From: Micrococcaceae bacterium
Lineage (GTDB): Bacteria > Actinomycetota > Actinomycetes > Actinomycetales > Micrococcaceae
Assembly: GCA_013393415.1 (NCBI GenBank)
Contig: JABXHI010000041.1
Location: 1-64,000 of the forward strand
Reading direction: 5' to 3'
DNA length: 64,000 bases
A program made the position numbers and the translations under genes. Of this stretch, positions 16,549-25,444 are shown in pieces; position 1 is the stretch's first letter; every line of letters begins with the position of its first letter. Below the pieces are notes generated by a model. It saw only the letters and a list, made by a program, of their open reading frames with translations, was not told the DNA's origin and made no database searches.

Positions 16549-17193
16549 ATGTTGTATATGTCGCCGACCTTGAACCAAGCCATGACTACATTGCACCAGA
16601 CCGGTAGGGTGAGCCTCCGAGGTGACGCTTCAACCTGGTCATCTGTTACACGGATCCTGATCATCGCGCTGTGCGTCCTGGTGGGCGTCATGTCCGTTGG
16701 TGGCACTACGGTCATAATCTTCGTGAGTGTTACGGATCCGAGCATTGGGCCGGTGCCGCTTTTCGCGCTCATCCCGGGTCTCCTGGCAATGGGTGGCATG
16801 ATGACTTGGCTAGTATCCGTTGCGCGGAAGCGAAGTCGCTACAGCGCTACCGAAACAGATCCTGTCATCCTCGACCCGAATGGTCTAACGATGCGCGGTG
16901 TGGGCCCCATTCCGTGGAGGGATTTTGGTCCGGCACAGCACAAAATGGTGCAAGCTGAACATGATGGGGGCTTTGTTCGACGGGCCGTCATGGAACTGAG
17001 CCCATCCGGGCTCTATAACGTCAATGAGCGCACTCCGTTTGAAATACGTGAGAAGCTCTCTCCCGCGGTGGGCCCCTTCTGGAACCGACACCACCGCTAC
17101 ATATATATCCCCGGTGTCGAGGGCTTGAAAACGAAAGAAGTCATGCAGCTCATCAATGCCGGCCACCGCTTATTCAGCGGCGCTCGCTTCTAG
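16549..17193 (+). CDS. Unknown membrane protein, paralogue of the gene at 13326
   Basis: Predicted protein of 214 residues, the same length as its paralogue. Shared features are NQAMTTLHQTGRVSLRG at the N terminus, two hydrophobic helices (about 35-60 and 68-90), NGLTMRGVGPIPWRDFGP in the middle and YIYIPGVEGLKTKEVMQL near the end. The helices and linkers differ much more than the C-terminal domain, which suggests the cytoplasmic part carries the function. ATG 16549 and ATG 16558 are both possible starts; no clear ribosome site is present. Family not recognised. Confidence 0.7.
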   Translation: MLYMSPTLNQAMTTLHQTGRVSLRGDASTWSSVTRILIIALCVLVGVMSVGGTTVIIFVSVTDPSIGPVPLFALIPGLLAMGGMMTWLVSVARKRSRYSATETDPVILDPNGLTMRGVGPIPWRDFGPAQHKMVQAEHDGGFVRRAVMELSPSGLYNVNERTPFEIREKLSPAVGPFWNRHHRYIYIPGVEGLKTKEVMQLINAGHRLFSGARF

Positions 17194-17296
17194 GTATGGT
17201 GACTTGAGCCCATCGCAGAGGGGCCATGTGGCCTATACGTGTTGCAGGTCACGTATCCTGGGGTGAACTCATCACTTACTCGCGGAGACCCACGTC

Positions 17297-17690
17297 ATGA
17301 CAGAAAAAGCTACCCGGACGAAATCGAAACGTACTCGACTGCTGAAATTCTTTTTGGGGACGCTTTCCGCCCTGGTCGTGGTGGCTCTGGCAGTTGGTGG
17401 TTTCGTCACGTGGTCGGTGTTTCGAGCATTTCCAGACACCGAGGGGGTACTTGAAGTAGCTGGCCTCGAGCAGTCCGTCACAGTGCAACGCGATGAGCCG
17501 GGGGATCCCAACGGTTACCGCTGAGACGTCGCATGACCTCTTTATGGCCCAGGGATTCGTTCATGCCCAAGACCGTTTTTGGGAAATGGATTTCCGTCGC
17601 CACATGACCGCAGGACGACTATCGGAACTCTTTGGTGCCTCGCAACTCGACACCGCCGAACGATCTCCGTTGATGAGGGCGGACTCATAA
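17297..17690 (+). pseudogene. Penicillin-acylase-family hydrolase, decayed N-terminal fragment
   Basis: The first frame codes a signal anchor (RLLKFFLGTLSALVVVALAV) and runs to VTVQRDE, then shifts. The second frame continues the family sequence GIPTVTAETSHDLFMAQGF, then HAQDRFWEMDFRRHM and RLSELFGASQLDT, and ends at 17690. The shift coincides with a run of five G at 17500-17504, consistent with a one-base insertion. The family is normally 600-800 residues; here everything after about residue 120, including the catalytic Ser of the beta chain, is missing. Both lesions make this a pseudogene. Bases 17691-17810 hold no recognisable remainder. Confidence 0.85.
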
Positions 17691-17810
17691 TCGACTATCC
17701 CTGCCTCGTCAAGCGCGTGTATCGGTAGCTCACCACCCAAACGCCGACGGTGACCACTTGGTCCGCGCCCGGCATTGAGCCGGTCGTCACCAACTGGAAC
17801 TATAGGAAGT

Positions 17811-18698
17811 ATGACGTTTGGGATTGACTCAGCGACCACACATCCCGTGGAGGCGCCCACTCCGTGGCGGCGTGGGCGCAAAGCGCTGATGTATGTCGCC
17901 GTGTTGGCTGGGGTTGCGGCGATAATTTTCGTCGTCCTGTGGTTCATGCAACGCTCGATGATCTACTTTCCCGACACCTCTGAGGTGCCGCCCGCCGAAG
18001 ATGCATTGCTCGGTGGCGAAGATATCGTCTTGCACACCTCGGATGGATACGAACTCGAGGCGTGGTTTGCGCCGCCAGCACCGGAAGCCGACGATCGACA
18101 GACGGCCGTGCTCATGGGACCCGGAAATGCGGGGAACAGGGAAAACAGAGCCGGCATCGCCCAGCACTTTCAAGAACAAGGCTTTGCCATGCTGCTGCTG
18201 GAACATCGTGGGTACAGCACCAATCCTGGTTCCCCGACCGAAGAAGGTCTGATCCGTGACGGTTTTGCTGCCGTGGACGCCCTCGAGGCTCAGGGGTACC
18301 AACCCGACCAAACCATTTATTTCGGCGAGTCCATCGGGAGCGGAGTGGTCGCGGCACTCATCGCGGAAAGACCGCCAGCAGTGGTCGTGTTGCGCTCGCC
18401 GTTCACCGAACTAGCTGACGTGGGCCGTCACCACTATCCTTGGCTACCGGTGCGAACCGTGCTATGCGACAACTTCCCGGTGATTGACCAGGTACGTGAA
18501 ACCGAAGTTCCCGTGACCGTCATCAGAGCCGCAGAGGATTCCGTGATCCCCGCACAACTGAGTGCTCAAGTGGCTCAGGCAGCGCCGAATCTCGTCGAAG
18601 AACACATCATCGACCAAGCAGACCATAACGACCCGGTCATGTTTGGACCAGACATTGCTGAAGCAGTGACCCGAGCCGCCGACGCCGCTCAAGACTGA
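17811..18698 (+). CDS. Membrane-anchored alpha/beta hydrolase (ABHD13/BEM46-like)
   Basis: Predicted protein of 295 residues. A single N-terminal helix (about residues 25-46) anchors an extracytoplasmic or membrane-facing hydrolase. Family features are SMIYFPDTSEVPP, the oxyanion region VLMGPGNAGNRENRAG, the nucleophile elbow YFGESIGSGV (Ser), an acid near RAAEDSVIP and a late His in DQADHNDP. This order matches BEM46/ABHD13-like serine hydrolases, whose substrates are mostly unknown lipids or esters. ATG 17811 has AGGAA just upstream; an earlier in-frame start at 17775 is less likely. Confidence 0.8.
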   Translation: MTFGIDSATTHPVEAPTPWRRGRKALMYVAVLAGVAAIIFVVLWFMQRSMIYFPDTSEVPPAEDALLGGEDIVLHTSDGYELEAWFAPPAPEADDRQTAVLMGPGNAGNRENRAGIAQHFQEQGFAMLLLEHRGYSTNPGSPTEEGLIRDGFAAVDALEAQGYQPDQTIYFGESIGSGVVAALIAERPPAVVVLRSPFTELADVGRHHYPWLPVRTVLCDNFPVIDQVRETEVPVTVIRAAEDSVIPAQLSAQVAQAAPNLVEEHIIDQADHNDPVMFGPDIAEAVTRAADAAQD

Positions 18699-18784
18699 GG
18701 CATGCGGATAACGTTGATGCCAAAAACCTTGGTGCTTCACCCCGTCAGCGGCTATTTTCCAGGGACGGTAGATACGATGAGAGC

Positions 18785-19540
18785 ATGCTTGATCCGCTCG
18801 CAATGTTCTCCGGAGCCACACCCGATGACGTCTCGTACGGCTGGCTAGGCGATCTGCTGCTGACTGTCATGGAGGCTCTCGGGCCGGTCGGCCTGGGGCT
18901 GATGGTGTTCGTGGAAAACATTTTTCCACCGATCCCGTCCGAATTATTCCTTGCGCTCGCAGGTTTTAGCGCAGCCAGTGGCGCCTTTACCCCGGCCGAA
19001 GGCATTCTATGGGCGACTATCGGCTCGGTGACCGGTGCGCTCGTCCTCTATGGTCTAGGGGCGTGGCTCGGGCGGCGTCGATTGTATAAGATCGCCTACG
19101 CCATGCCCTTGGTAGACATCGACGACGTGGAGCGTACCGAGCGATGGTTCATCAGGTTCGGATATTGGACGGTCTTCCTGGGCAGGATGATCCCGATCTT
19201 CCGCTCTCTGATTTCTATTCCTGCCGGGATTGAGCGGATGCATCTCTGGCTGTTCACCCTGTTTACGGCGCTAGGATCGGCGATTTGGAACACCTTGTTC
19301 ATCATGGGTGGGTATCTGCTGGGCTCAAATTTCCACATCATCTCGGATTATGCCGATGTGTTCTCCAATGTGGTGCTCGGCACTGTCGTCGTGGTGTTGG
19401 TGGTATGGATCATTCTTCGTGTCATGCGGAATCGACGTCGCGCACGCGATCCGAGCTACGAGCCGGAGACTCCTGAAGAGGCTGCGGCGAGGATAGATGA
19501 CCTCGTGAGGCGGGGCCCTTCAGATCAAGGAGATAAGTGA
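18785..19540 (+). CDS. DedA-family membrane protein
   Basis: Predicted protein of 251 residues with SNARE-associated (DedA) domain. Signatures are GLMVFVENIFPPIPSELFLALAG (near residues 38-60), GAWLGRRRLYKIAYAMPLVD and FGYWTVFLGRMIPIFRSLIS with the conserved Arg residues, followed by GSAIWNTLFIMGGYLLG. Members act in lipid-carrier (undecaprenyl phosphate or phospholipid) translocation and membrane homeostasis. The C-terminal tail is charged and cytoplasmic. Confidence 0.9.
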   Translation: MLDPLAMFSGATPDDVSYGWLGDLLLTVMEALGPVGLGLMVFVENIFPPIPSELFLALAGFSAASGAFTPAEGILWATIGSVTGALVLYGLGAWLGRRRLYKIAYAMPLVDIDDVERTERWFIRFGYWTVFLGRMIPIFRSLISIPAGIERMHLWLFTLFTALGSAIWNTLFIMGGYLLGSNFHIISDYADVFSNVVLGTVVVVLVVWIILRVMRNRRRARDPSYEPETPEEAAARIDDLVRRGPSDQGDK

Positions 19541-19598
19541 TCATACAATTCGCGTGGGGCTGCCGTCTCATTGATCGACGCCGGCGGTCCACGAAATC

Positions 19599-20177
19599 CT
19601 AGGGCACCCTGTATTGGATATGTGTGACACCGTTGCCCTCGACCACACGATGCTGCTGCAGCTCGAGACGGTCATCGAATTGCTCGAAGAGTCTCCGTCC
19701 CCGCTGCAATATGTGTGGCACAAGGTGAACTTGTAGCTCCTCCAGCACCTCGTGGATCAGCGCCTGTTGGATAGCGCCACCGCCGTGTAATCCCACATCG
19801 CGACCTTGTGCTGCAGCATGGGCTCGGTCGAGCGCGGTTTCGAACCCTTCGGTGACGAAGTGAAACGTTGTCCCTTCACGCACGTCATCTGACCGTGGTC
19901 GATTCGTCAGAACAAAGATGGGCACTTCAAACGGCGGGTGCGGTCCCCAAACAGCCTGGGCATGTTCGTAGCTGTCACGGCCCATGATCATCGCGCCGAG
20001 TCGTTCGAATTCGTCGCGGAGGAGCTCGTGAGTCGTCAGTTGTTGTCTGTCGGCTACATCGTGACGAAACCAGCTATGCAGAACCGAACCTGCTTCACCC
20101 ATGGGTGCATTCTGGCTCGGATTCGCTCCAACATAGTAGCCGTCCAATGAGACACTGATACTTGCATAGACCGTCAC
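19599..20177 (-). CDS. Dihydrofolate-reductase-like (RibD C-terminal fold) oxidoreductase
   Basis: Predicted protein of 192 residues with the RibD_C fold: N-terminal ASISVSLDGYYVG, central LGAMIMGRDSYEHAQ, PIFVLTNRP, and GLHGGGAIQQALI, which forms the NADPH-binding loop. These proteins are often annotated as dihydrofolate reductase family but are probably NADPH-dependent reductases of other substrates. Its start overlaps the stop of the upstream ABM gene by four bases (20174-20177), so it is the last gene of an HxlR-led operon with another DHFR-like gene. Confidence 0.85.
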   Translation of the reverse strand: MTVYASISVSLDGYYVGANPSQNAPMGEAGSVLHSWFRHDVADRQQLTTHELLRDEFERLGAMIMGRDSYEHAQAVWGPHPPFEVPIFVLTNRPRSDDVREGTTFHFVTEGFETALDRAHAAAQGRDVGLHGGGAIQQALIHEVLEELQVHLVPHILQRGRRLFEQFDDRLELQQHRVVEGNGVTHIQYRVP

Positions 20178-20494
20178 GGGGTCGCCTCCGGGGTGGTGTT
20201 ATCCGTGCTGAACGGATCCCGGCTATATTCGATGAGATACTCTTGGACCCACCCACCAATAAACTCAACGTCTGTGTCGGGTGGCTCGGCCTGAGCGCGG
20301 AAGGCATCGAGATCTTCCTGGGTATTCCACAGCTCAAACATATTCATTCGAGCGGGATCGGCGGTATCGACGCTGATCGAGAAATCCAGGCAACCCGTTG
20401 CTTGTCGTGCTGTCTTGATAAAATCTGTAAAGGCATGGACATACTCGTCGCGGTCGGGAGGATCGACTTCGAGGTATCCGGCAATAATAATCAT
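20174..20494 (-). CDS. ABM-domain putative quinol monooxygenase
   Basis: Predicted protein of 106 residues, one antibiotic-biosynthesis-monooxygenase (ABM) domain of the YgiN type. Features are the first strand MIIIAGYLEVDP, the Asp/His-poor ATGCLDFSISVDT loop and MFELWNTQEDLDAF. Such small dimeric enzymes oxidise quinols or similar aromatics without a cofactor, though many members are uncharacterised. It lies 12 bp after the upstream DHFR-like gene and overlaps the downstream one, within an operon of redox enzymes. Confidence 0.85.
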   Translation of the reverse strand: MIIIAGYLEVDPPDRDEYVHAFTDFIKTARQATGCLDFSISVDTADPARMNMFELWNTQEDLDAFRAQAEPPDTDVEFIGGWVQEYLIEYSRDPFSTDNTTPEATP

Positions 20495-20506
20495 GACGGC
20501 ACTTCC

Positions 20507-21154
20507 TTAGACTTCTTGGTGCGAGTCTTTACCGTCCTGGACGGCTGCAGTTTGCGTGATTTGGAGTTCTTCGGGACGCATTTCGACGTCGAAAACTCCG
20601 TTTTCGGTCACGGTCCCGTGCTGAACATTCATCCTGTAGGACGGGCCGGGTTCATCAAAGAGACTGAAACCGTCAGCGACGGTGACCGGGGCAATGAGAA
20701 AACGGTAGACATCAACGAGGCCAGCCTTATGCAGGGCTCGAGCAAGTTGAATGCTGCCGTGAACCTGCAATTCTTTTGCACTGTCGACAGTCTTTAACTC
20801 GGTTACGGCATCGAGGAAATTGTTGTCCAACACGTTGGTCGTATCGGCCCATTCGTTGCCGACCGGCGATGATGTGACGACGTGCTTCTGTGCGGTATTG
20901 AGGATCCGGGCGACATCGTTCTGGGGATCGGTGACCTGGGGCCAGTATCCGGCGAAGACATCGTAGGTGGTTCGGCCCAAGAACAGCGCGCCGCATTGTT
21001 CAAACCACCGGTTGACTGCGGTGCTGCAGCTGTCATCCCAGACCGTGAAGAGCCAGCCGCCATCGTTGAAGCTGTTACGGGTATCTTCGTCTGGGCCTCC
21101 GGGTGCCTGGCTTACCCCGTTGAGGGTCATAAAGAGGTTGATGCTGAGTTTCAT
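20507..21154 (-). CDS. Dihydrofolate-reductase-like (RibD C-terminal fold) oxidoreductase
   Basis: Predicted protein of 215 residues of the same fold as the gene at 19599 but clearly diverged. Features are KLSINLFMTLNGVSQAPGGP, FLGRTTYDVFAGYWP, HVVTSSPVG, and LQVHGSIQLARAL for the NADPH loop. ATG 21154 is chosen because AAGGAC lies eight bases upstream and the family N terminus starts here; the earlier in-frame codon at 21250 lies inside the HxlR gene. It directly follows the regulator by 19 bp. Substrate unknown. Confidence 0.85.
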   Translation of the reverse strand: MKLSINLFMTLNGVSQAPGGPDEDTRNSFNDGGWLFTVWDDSCSTAVNRWFEQCGALFLGRTTYDVFAGYWPQVTDPQNDVARILNTAQKHVVTSSPVGNEWADTTNVLDNNFLDAVTELKTVDSAKELQVHGSIQLARALHKAGLVDVYRFLIAPVTVADGFSLFDEPGPSYRMNVQHGTVTENGVFDVEMRPEELQITQTAAVQDGKDSHQEV

Positions 21155-21173
21155 GGTGGTAGTCCTTCCATAT

Positions 21174-21848
21174 TTAGGAGGTGTCGGTAACTGTTTCAAA
21201 ATCATCCAAGGGGACGTGAAAAGCGCGGCTAAACGTCGCCAAGGCACCATCTGGGCCGGTTACTTCGGCTGCGCCAGAAGCAATCGCCTCCGACGCTGAC
21301 ATGTGGCCCGCCAACAACAATCTGAGTTGGGGGCCGGCCAGAATGGTCACATCGGCGGTGAAATCAGGCGCACCGGCACCAACTTCGATTTGCCCGCCGT
21401 GTGCACGAGCCCAGGCGATAGCAGGTCCTGCATGCAGTTCGTAGGTTGTCAGCGATGTGAGCACGTCGGGCTGGTAACCGCTGCGAAGAGCAGCGGCGAG
21501 TGAGGCACTGGTGATTACATCATCTGGCTCTGGAGTGCTCATGCGTTGAGCACCCCATCGTCCGAGAGCATCGAGGACGGGCCCGAGTTGCTTGCCATAG
21601 GCGGTCAGTCCGTAGACCACACCGGCTTGCGTGGGTCCAGCGATTTGGCGTTGTGCAATGCCGGCGGTTTCGAGTTCGCGCAAACGGGTAGTCAGCACGC
21701 TGGTCGGAATCCCCGGTAGCCCATCGTGGAGTTCTTTGAACCGTCGAGGGGAGATGCTCAGATCTCGCACCAACAGCAGTGCCCAACGTTCTCCAAGCAC
21801 TGATGCTGCTTTCGCTAACCCACAAAATTGACCGTAATCTTTGCTCAT
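21174..21848 (-). CDS. HxlR-family regulator with C-terminal SCP2-like domain
   Basis: Predicted protein of 224 residues. The N-terminal HxlR winged helix (about 1-105) shows CGLAKAASVLGERWALLLVR, RRFKELHDGLPGIPTSVLTT and a conserved Cys near position 9. The C-terminal part (about 125-215) resembles an SCP2/sterol-carrier-like ligand module with DVTILAGPQLRLLLAGHMSA, a combination seen in actinobacterial HxlR proteins. It heads an operon with two DHFR-like reductases and an ABM enzyme and probably controls them. A perfect inverted repeat lies two bases upstream of its start. Confidence 0.88.
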   Translation of the reverse strand: MSKDYGQFCGLAKAASVLGERWALLLVRDLSISPRRFKELHDGLPGIPTSVLTTRLRELETAGIAQRQIAGPTQAGVVYGLTAYGKQLGPVLDALGRWGAQRMSTPEPDDVITSASLAAALRSGYQPDVLTSLTTYELHAGPAIAWARAHGGQIEVGAGAPDFTADVTILAGPQLRLLLAGHMSASEAIASGAAEVTGPDGALATFSRAFHVPLDDFETVTDTS

Positions 21849-21849
21849 A

Positions 21850-21866
21850 ACTTCATTTTATGAAGT
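21850..21866. promoter_or_regulatory. Inverted repeat at the HxlR start, candidate operator
   Basis: ACTTCAT-TTT-ATGAAGT forms a perfect 7-bp inverted repeat that ends next to the HxlR start codon (21846-21848). HxlR proteins bind such AT-rich palindromes at their own promoters, so autorepression of the operon is likely (inference). No ribosome binding site fits between it and the ATG. Confidence 0.5.
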
Positions 21867-22035
21867 GTACTTTGAAATAACAATCAAAAATGTCAAGGAG
21901 CATCGTGCTCGGGTTGAGGGCCACAGCGTGGTGTAGAAAGATGCTGCGGCCCGCGAATCGGCCTGACTAGGGGAGTCGTAGGATGCTCTTCGGGGTACTT
22001 GTGCGTCGCAAAATGCTGCCGGTACCGTGAAGTTT

Positions 22036-22271
22036 ATGGGCCGGATTGTTTACGAAACAGCAACAAGCTTTGATGGTTATATTGCTGATGTACAAAATTC
22101 TTCGAGGCCGAGGCGCTTGGTGAGCTGATCTTCACCATGGCTCCGGTAGCGCTTGGGCAGGGTGCCCCACTGCTCTCAATGCGAATAGACTCAGACCAGC
22201 TGACGTTGACGTCGGCTCAACAGGTGGGGCAGTTTGCTCGCCTCACCTACACCATCTCGTATCCCAAATAG
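22036..22271 (+). pseudogene. DHFR-like reductase with large internal deletion
   Basis: The segment begins GRIVYETATSFDGYIADVQN, the N terminus of a RibD_C/DHFR-like protein, then jumps in another frame to ALGELIFTMAPVALGQGAPLL and LTLTSAQQVGQFARLTYTIS, the family C terminus, ending at TAG 22269-22271. About 100 residues of the normal middle, including the NADPH loop, are missing, with the junction near 22100. This is a third, dead copy of the fold represented by the two intact genes just upstream. Confidence 0.8.
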
Positions 22272-22296
22272 CAGGAAAGCCTGAGGAACTCGATTC

Positions 22297-22548
22297 ATGC
22301 GTCTCAAGTTGGATCTGCACGACATCTACAACAAGAGTAAAGACTTAGACCGGGCGCTGCATGACATTATCGATGAAGCTGAAGAAACCCGCGCGAAGAA
22401 AGTCGAGATCATTCCCGGCAAGGGGAGCGGGGCGCTGAAGAAGCGTGTGCTGCGTTTTCTTGACCGCAAGGACATCAAAGCACGCTATCACCGAGTGGAA
22501 AAGGACAGTAAGAACTCAGGGCGACTCTACGTGCACTTCAAGCACTGA
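22297..22548 (+). CDS. Smr-domain protein
   Basis: Predicted protein of 83 residues that is essentially one Smr domain. It begins with LKLDLHDIYNKSKDLDRAL, replacing the usual LDLHG by LDLHD, and carries KVEIIPGKGSGALKKRVLRF, the GxGxx[G/S]xL core of the family. Smr domains act as nucleases or nucleic-acid-binding modules. Free-standing short Smr proteins are common in actinobacteria. There are 25 bases between the preceding pseudogene and its ATG. Confidence 0.88.
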   Translation: MRLKLDLHDIYNKSKDLDRALHDIIDEAEETRAKKVEIIPGKGSGALKKRVLRFLDRKDIKARYHRVEKDSKNSGRLYVHFKH

Positions 22549-22932
22549 CTGTCCGCTTCGTCAACGGGCACCGCTAGTGAATGATTCGGTTGTGACGAAC
22601 GCAAAAGACGCTCTCTGGGTAGTGGGGTCCAGGTGAACTTGTGATCAAGGTCTTGGTTTGATTGAGTGGCTCGACGGGGTGGCCTCGCCTGATCCGAGGG
22701 GATAGTCGCGAATCGTTCAAGCCAGAGACGATGAATTGATAACGCTGAGACAACAGGTTTATAACGAAATGATAACAGTCATTGAGGTGGTCTTGCCTTC
22801 CCGTCGAGCTCCTGAAAACCGCGACTCATTGCGGTCAGATCGCAGAAAGCGTGTGTCGAATTTCGTTGAAATGAGCAGTATGGGGCAGGTTTTCAGGTTG
22901 CTATTGACGATCAGTTCGCTATTCTGGAGACC
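22549..22932. promoter_or_regulatory. Upstream region of the ectoine operon
   Basis: About 384 bases with no gene I can support. A possible promoter is TTGCTA (22898-22903) and TATTCT (22920-22925), 16 bp apart, placing the transcription start at or next to the ectA ATG (22933), i.e. a leaderless message. Three ATAAC motifs (near 22740, 22761 and 22772) lie further upstream and might be part of a regulator site. No ectR-like gene is adjacent. Confidence 0.35.
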
Positions 22933-23493
22933 ATGCCATATTCCGAAACCAAGAATGATCATTCCGGTTACGTAATTGATTGCCGACCGCCGAAGCTGTC
23001 AGACGGTGCAGCTATGTGGAGGTTGACTCGTGACACCGGGGTCCTGGACTTGAACTCTTCGTACCAGTATTTACTCTGGTGCCGCGATTTCTCCTCGACG
23101 AGCGTGGTCGCTGTATCTCAAGATGAGCAGTTGCTCGGTTTCATCACCGGCTTCATGCGTCCTGACGATCCAGAGACCTTAATGATCTGGCAGGTAGGCG
23201 TCGACGAGGCAGCGCGCGGACATGGACTAGCCAGCCGCATGCTGGACTACCTGGTCGATACCACTTCAGCTCAAAACCTCGAAACGACCGTCACCGATGA
23301 TAACGCCGCGTCGATTCGGCTGTTTGCTTCACTGGCAGACCGGCACGACGCGGTACACGACATCACCCCGTTGTTCACTCCGGAGATGTACCCGGACGGA
23401 CACGACACCGAATACTTGCACCGTATCGGTCCATTAGTGCCAAACACCGGGCAGGACTCCACTGAACAACGTCACCTTGCCGTTGTGCGCTAA
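22933..23493 (+). CDS. ectA: L-2,4-diaminobutyrate N-acetyltransferase
   Basis: Predicted protein of 186 residues of the GNAT family. It transfers acetyl from acetyl-CoA to L-2,4-diaminobutyrate, second step of ectoine synthesis. Visible are the EctA N terminus RPPKLSDGAAMWRLTRDTGV, SSYQYLLWCRDFSSTSVVA, the acetyl-CoA loop VDEAARGHGLASRMLDYLV and ENNAAS-like DDNAASIRLF. The next gene, ectB, starts 148 bp downstream, a longer gap than usual in ect operons, so ectB may have its own leader. Confidence 0.95.
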   Translation: MPYSETKNDHSGYVIDCRPPKLSDGAAMWRLTRDTGVLDLNSSYQYLLWCRDFSSTSVVAVSQDEQLLGFITGFMRPDDPETLMIWQVGVDEAARGHGLASRMLDYLVDTTSAQNLETTVTDDNAASIRLFASLADRHDAVHDITPLFTPEMYPDGHDTEYLHRIGPLVPNTGQDSTEQRHLAVVR

Positions 23494-23641
23494 CGCGCCA
23501 ACGACTCAATAAACTTCTGCGCGCCGCTGTGCTGCAAGTCTGCTGTGCTGCGCGCAGGCCCTATTTTCCAACATCACTGGCACGCTGACGCCCAAGTCAG
23601 AGCAGACACCATGATTGACGACGACCTGGGAAAGGATCCTC

Positions 23642-24934
23642 ATGGACACCGAAATTTTTAACACCACCGAATCTGAAGTACGTAGCTATTCACGTGGCTG
23701 GCCAACCGTATTCACGAAAGCCTCCGGCTCGGTCATGACCGATGAGCAGGGCAAAGACTACGTCGACTTCTTCGCCGGCGCTGGCGCCCTGAACTACGGC
23801 CATAACAACCCAGAACTGCGTTCCGAGTTGGTCGAGTACCTGACCTCAGATGCCCTGGTGCACTCGCTGGACATGATGACCCCATCCAAACGTGAGTTCC
23901 TGCAGACCTTCAAGGATGTGATCCTGGAACCACGCGGCCTGGACTACAAAGTCATGTTCCCCGGGCCAACAGGTACCAACACCGTTGAAGCCGCACTGAA
24001 ACTTGCTCGTAAAGTGACTGGTCGTCAGCACATTCTGTCCTTCACCAACGCTTTCCACGGCATGACCCTTGGTTCACTGTCTGTCACAGGTAACTCGATG
24101 AAGCGCAAGGGCGCGGGCATGACGTTGACCAACAGCTCGAAGATCCCATACGACGACTACTTCGATGGTGAAACCCCCGACTTCCTGTGGCTCGAGCGCG
24201 TGCTGGAAGACTCCGGCTCCGGTGTCGATAAACCCGCCGCCATCATTGTTGAAACCGTTCAGGGTGAAGGCGGGCTCAATGCGGCACGCGCCGAATGGTT
24301 GCAAGAACTGCGCAACCTGACGGCTCGTCATGACATCCTACTCATCGTCGATGACGTCCAGGCAGGTTGTGGGCGTACCGGTAGCTTCTTCAGCTTCGAA
24401 GAAGCCGGCATTACTCCAGACATCGTGTGTGTCTCGAAATCCATCTCCGGTTATGGTCTGCCAATGGCATTGACCCTGTTCAAGCCAGAACTTGACGTCT
24501 GGGCACCGGGCGAACACAACGGCACGTTCCGCGGCAGCAACCCGGGCTTTGTGACCGCAACCGCAGCACTGCGTCGCTACTGGGCCGATGATTCGTTCCA
24601 GAAGGGTCATCTCACTCAGGTGATCGATACGGTGCAAGATGCACTGACCAAGATTGCCATCGAAGTTGAAGGCACCTCAGTCAAAGGCCGTGGACTGTTG
24701 ACCGGGCTGTACTTCTCGGATTTCGACGCTGCCGGTAAAATTGCGAAGAAGGCATTCGAAAAGGGCCTGCTGGTAGAAACGTCCGGTCCAGAAGATGAAG
24801 TCCTGAAGTTGATGCCAGCTATGACCATCGAGCTCGACGTACTAGAGCGCGGCCTGAAGATTCTGGCCGACTGCGTCAGCGAAGTCACTGGACAGGACAT
24901 CACCCTGGTACTGGGTGAAACCGTCAACGCCTAA
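23642..24934 (+). CDS. ectB: L-2,4-diaminobutyrate:2-oxoglutarate aminotransferase
   Basis: Predicted protein of 430 residues, a class III PLP aminotransferase that makes diaminobutyrate from aspartate semialdehyde and glutamate. Features are the N-terminal [20 protein letters not shown], the cofactor-binding [51 protein letters not shown], and the Schiff-base Lys in [18 protein letters not shown] 23642 follows AAAGGA (23632-23637). It is separated by 18 bases from ectC. Confidence 0.96.
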   Translation: MDTEIFNTTESEVRSYSRGWPTVFTKASGSVMTDEQGKDYVDFFAGAGALNYGHNNPELRSELVEYLTSDALVHSLDMMTPSKREFLQTFKDVILEPRGLDYKVMFPGPTGTNTVEAALKLARKVTGRQHILSFTNAFHGMTLGSLSVTGNSMKRKGAGMTLTNSSKIPYDDYFDGETPDFLWLERVLEDSGSGVDKPAAIIVETVQGEGGLNAARAEWLQELRNLTARHDILLIVDDVQAGCGRTGSFFSFEEAGITPDIVCVSKSISGYGLPMALTLFKPELDVWAPGEHNGTFRGSNPGFVTATAALRRYWADDSFQKGHLTQVIDTVQDALTKIAIEVEGTSVKGRGLLTGLYFSDFDAAGKIAKKAFEKGLLVETSGPEDEVLKLMPAMTIELDVLERGLKILADCVSEVTGQDITLVLGETVNA

Positions 24935-24952
24935 GCGAGAGGAACACTTTTT

Positions 24953-25426
24953 ATGATCGTTTCCCAACTGGAAGATCTCAACGACACCGAGCGTGACGTC
25001 AAATCCGAAACCTGGCGCTCTCGTCGCATTGTGCTGGCCCGCGAAGGCGTTGGCTTTTCGATGCACGACACCGTCATCTACGCCGGTACAACGTCGACGT
25101 TCCACTATGAGAACCACATCGAAGCTGTGTACTGTGTCCAGGGTGAAGGCACCCTGACCAACGAAGAAACCGGTGAAGTGCACCAGCTTCGCGATGGTAC
25201 CTTGTACCTGCTGGATGGTCACGAGAAGCACACCGTGCGTGCGACCACCGAGCTGCGCATGGCATGTGTGTTCAACCCGCCGGTCACCGGCCGTGAAACG
25301 CACAACGAAGCCGGTGTCTACCCGCTGGTGACAGAGGAAGCTGCCGACCGCAAGGTGCCAACCGGCGCTCGCGTTGGCGAAGAATCAAAGATTGCCAGCC
25401 AGGCTGATGTCTCTGTGAAATCCTAA
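24953..25426 (+). CDS. ectC: L-ectoine synthase
   Basis: Predicted protein of 157 residues, a cupin that cyclises N-acetyl-diaminobutyrate to ectoine. Features are the N-terminal [20 protein letters not shown], the metal/substrate cupin strands [20 protein letters not shown] and [19 protein letters not shown], and [19 protein letters not shown]. It is about 25 residues longer than typical EctC; the extra charged tail is not conserved. A strong terminator follows and no ectD lies downstream, so the product here is ectoine rather than 5-hydroxyectoine, unless ectD is elsewhere. Confidence 0.96.
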   Translation: MIVSQLEDLNDTERDVKSETWRSRRIVLAREGVGFSMHDTVIYAGTTSTFHYENHIEAVYCVQGEGTLTNEETGEVHQLRDGTLYLLDGHEKHTVRATTELRMACVFNPPVTGRETHNEAGVYPLVTEEAADRKVPTGARVGEESKIASQADVSVKS

Positions 25427-25444
25427 GCAAAGACAAATACACAT

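Noticed and set aside
17691-17810. Remaining part of the penicillin-acylase gene or a reversed fragment
   Set aside because: Neither strand reads as any part of that family and stops are frequent; left unassigned.
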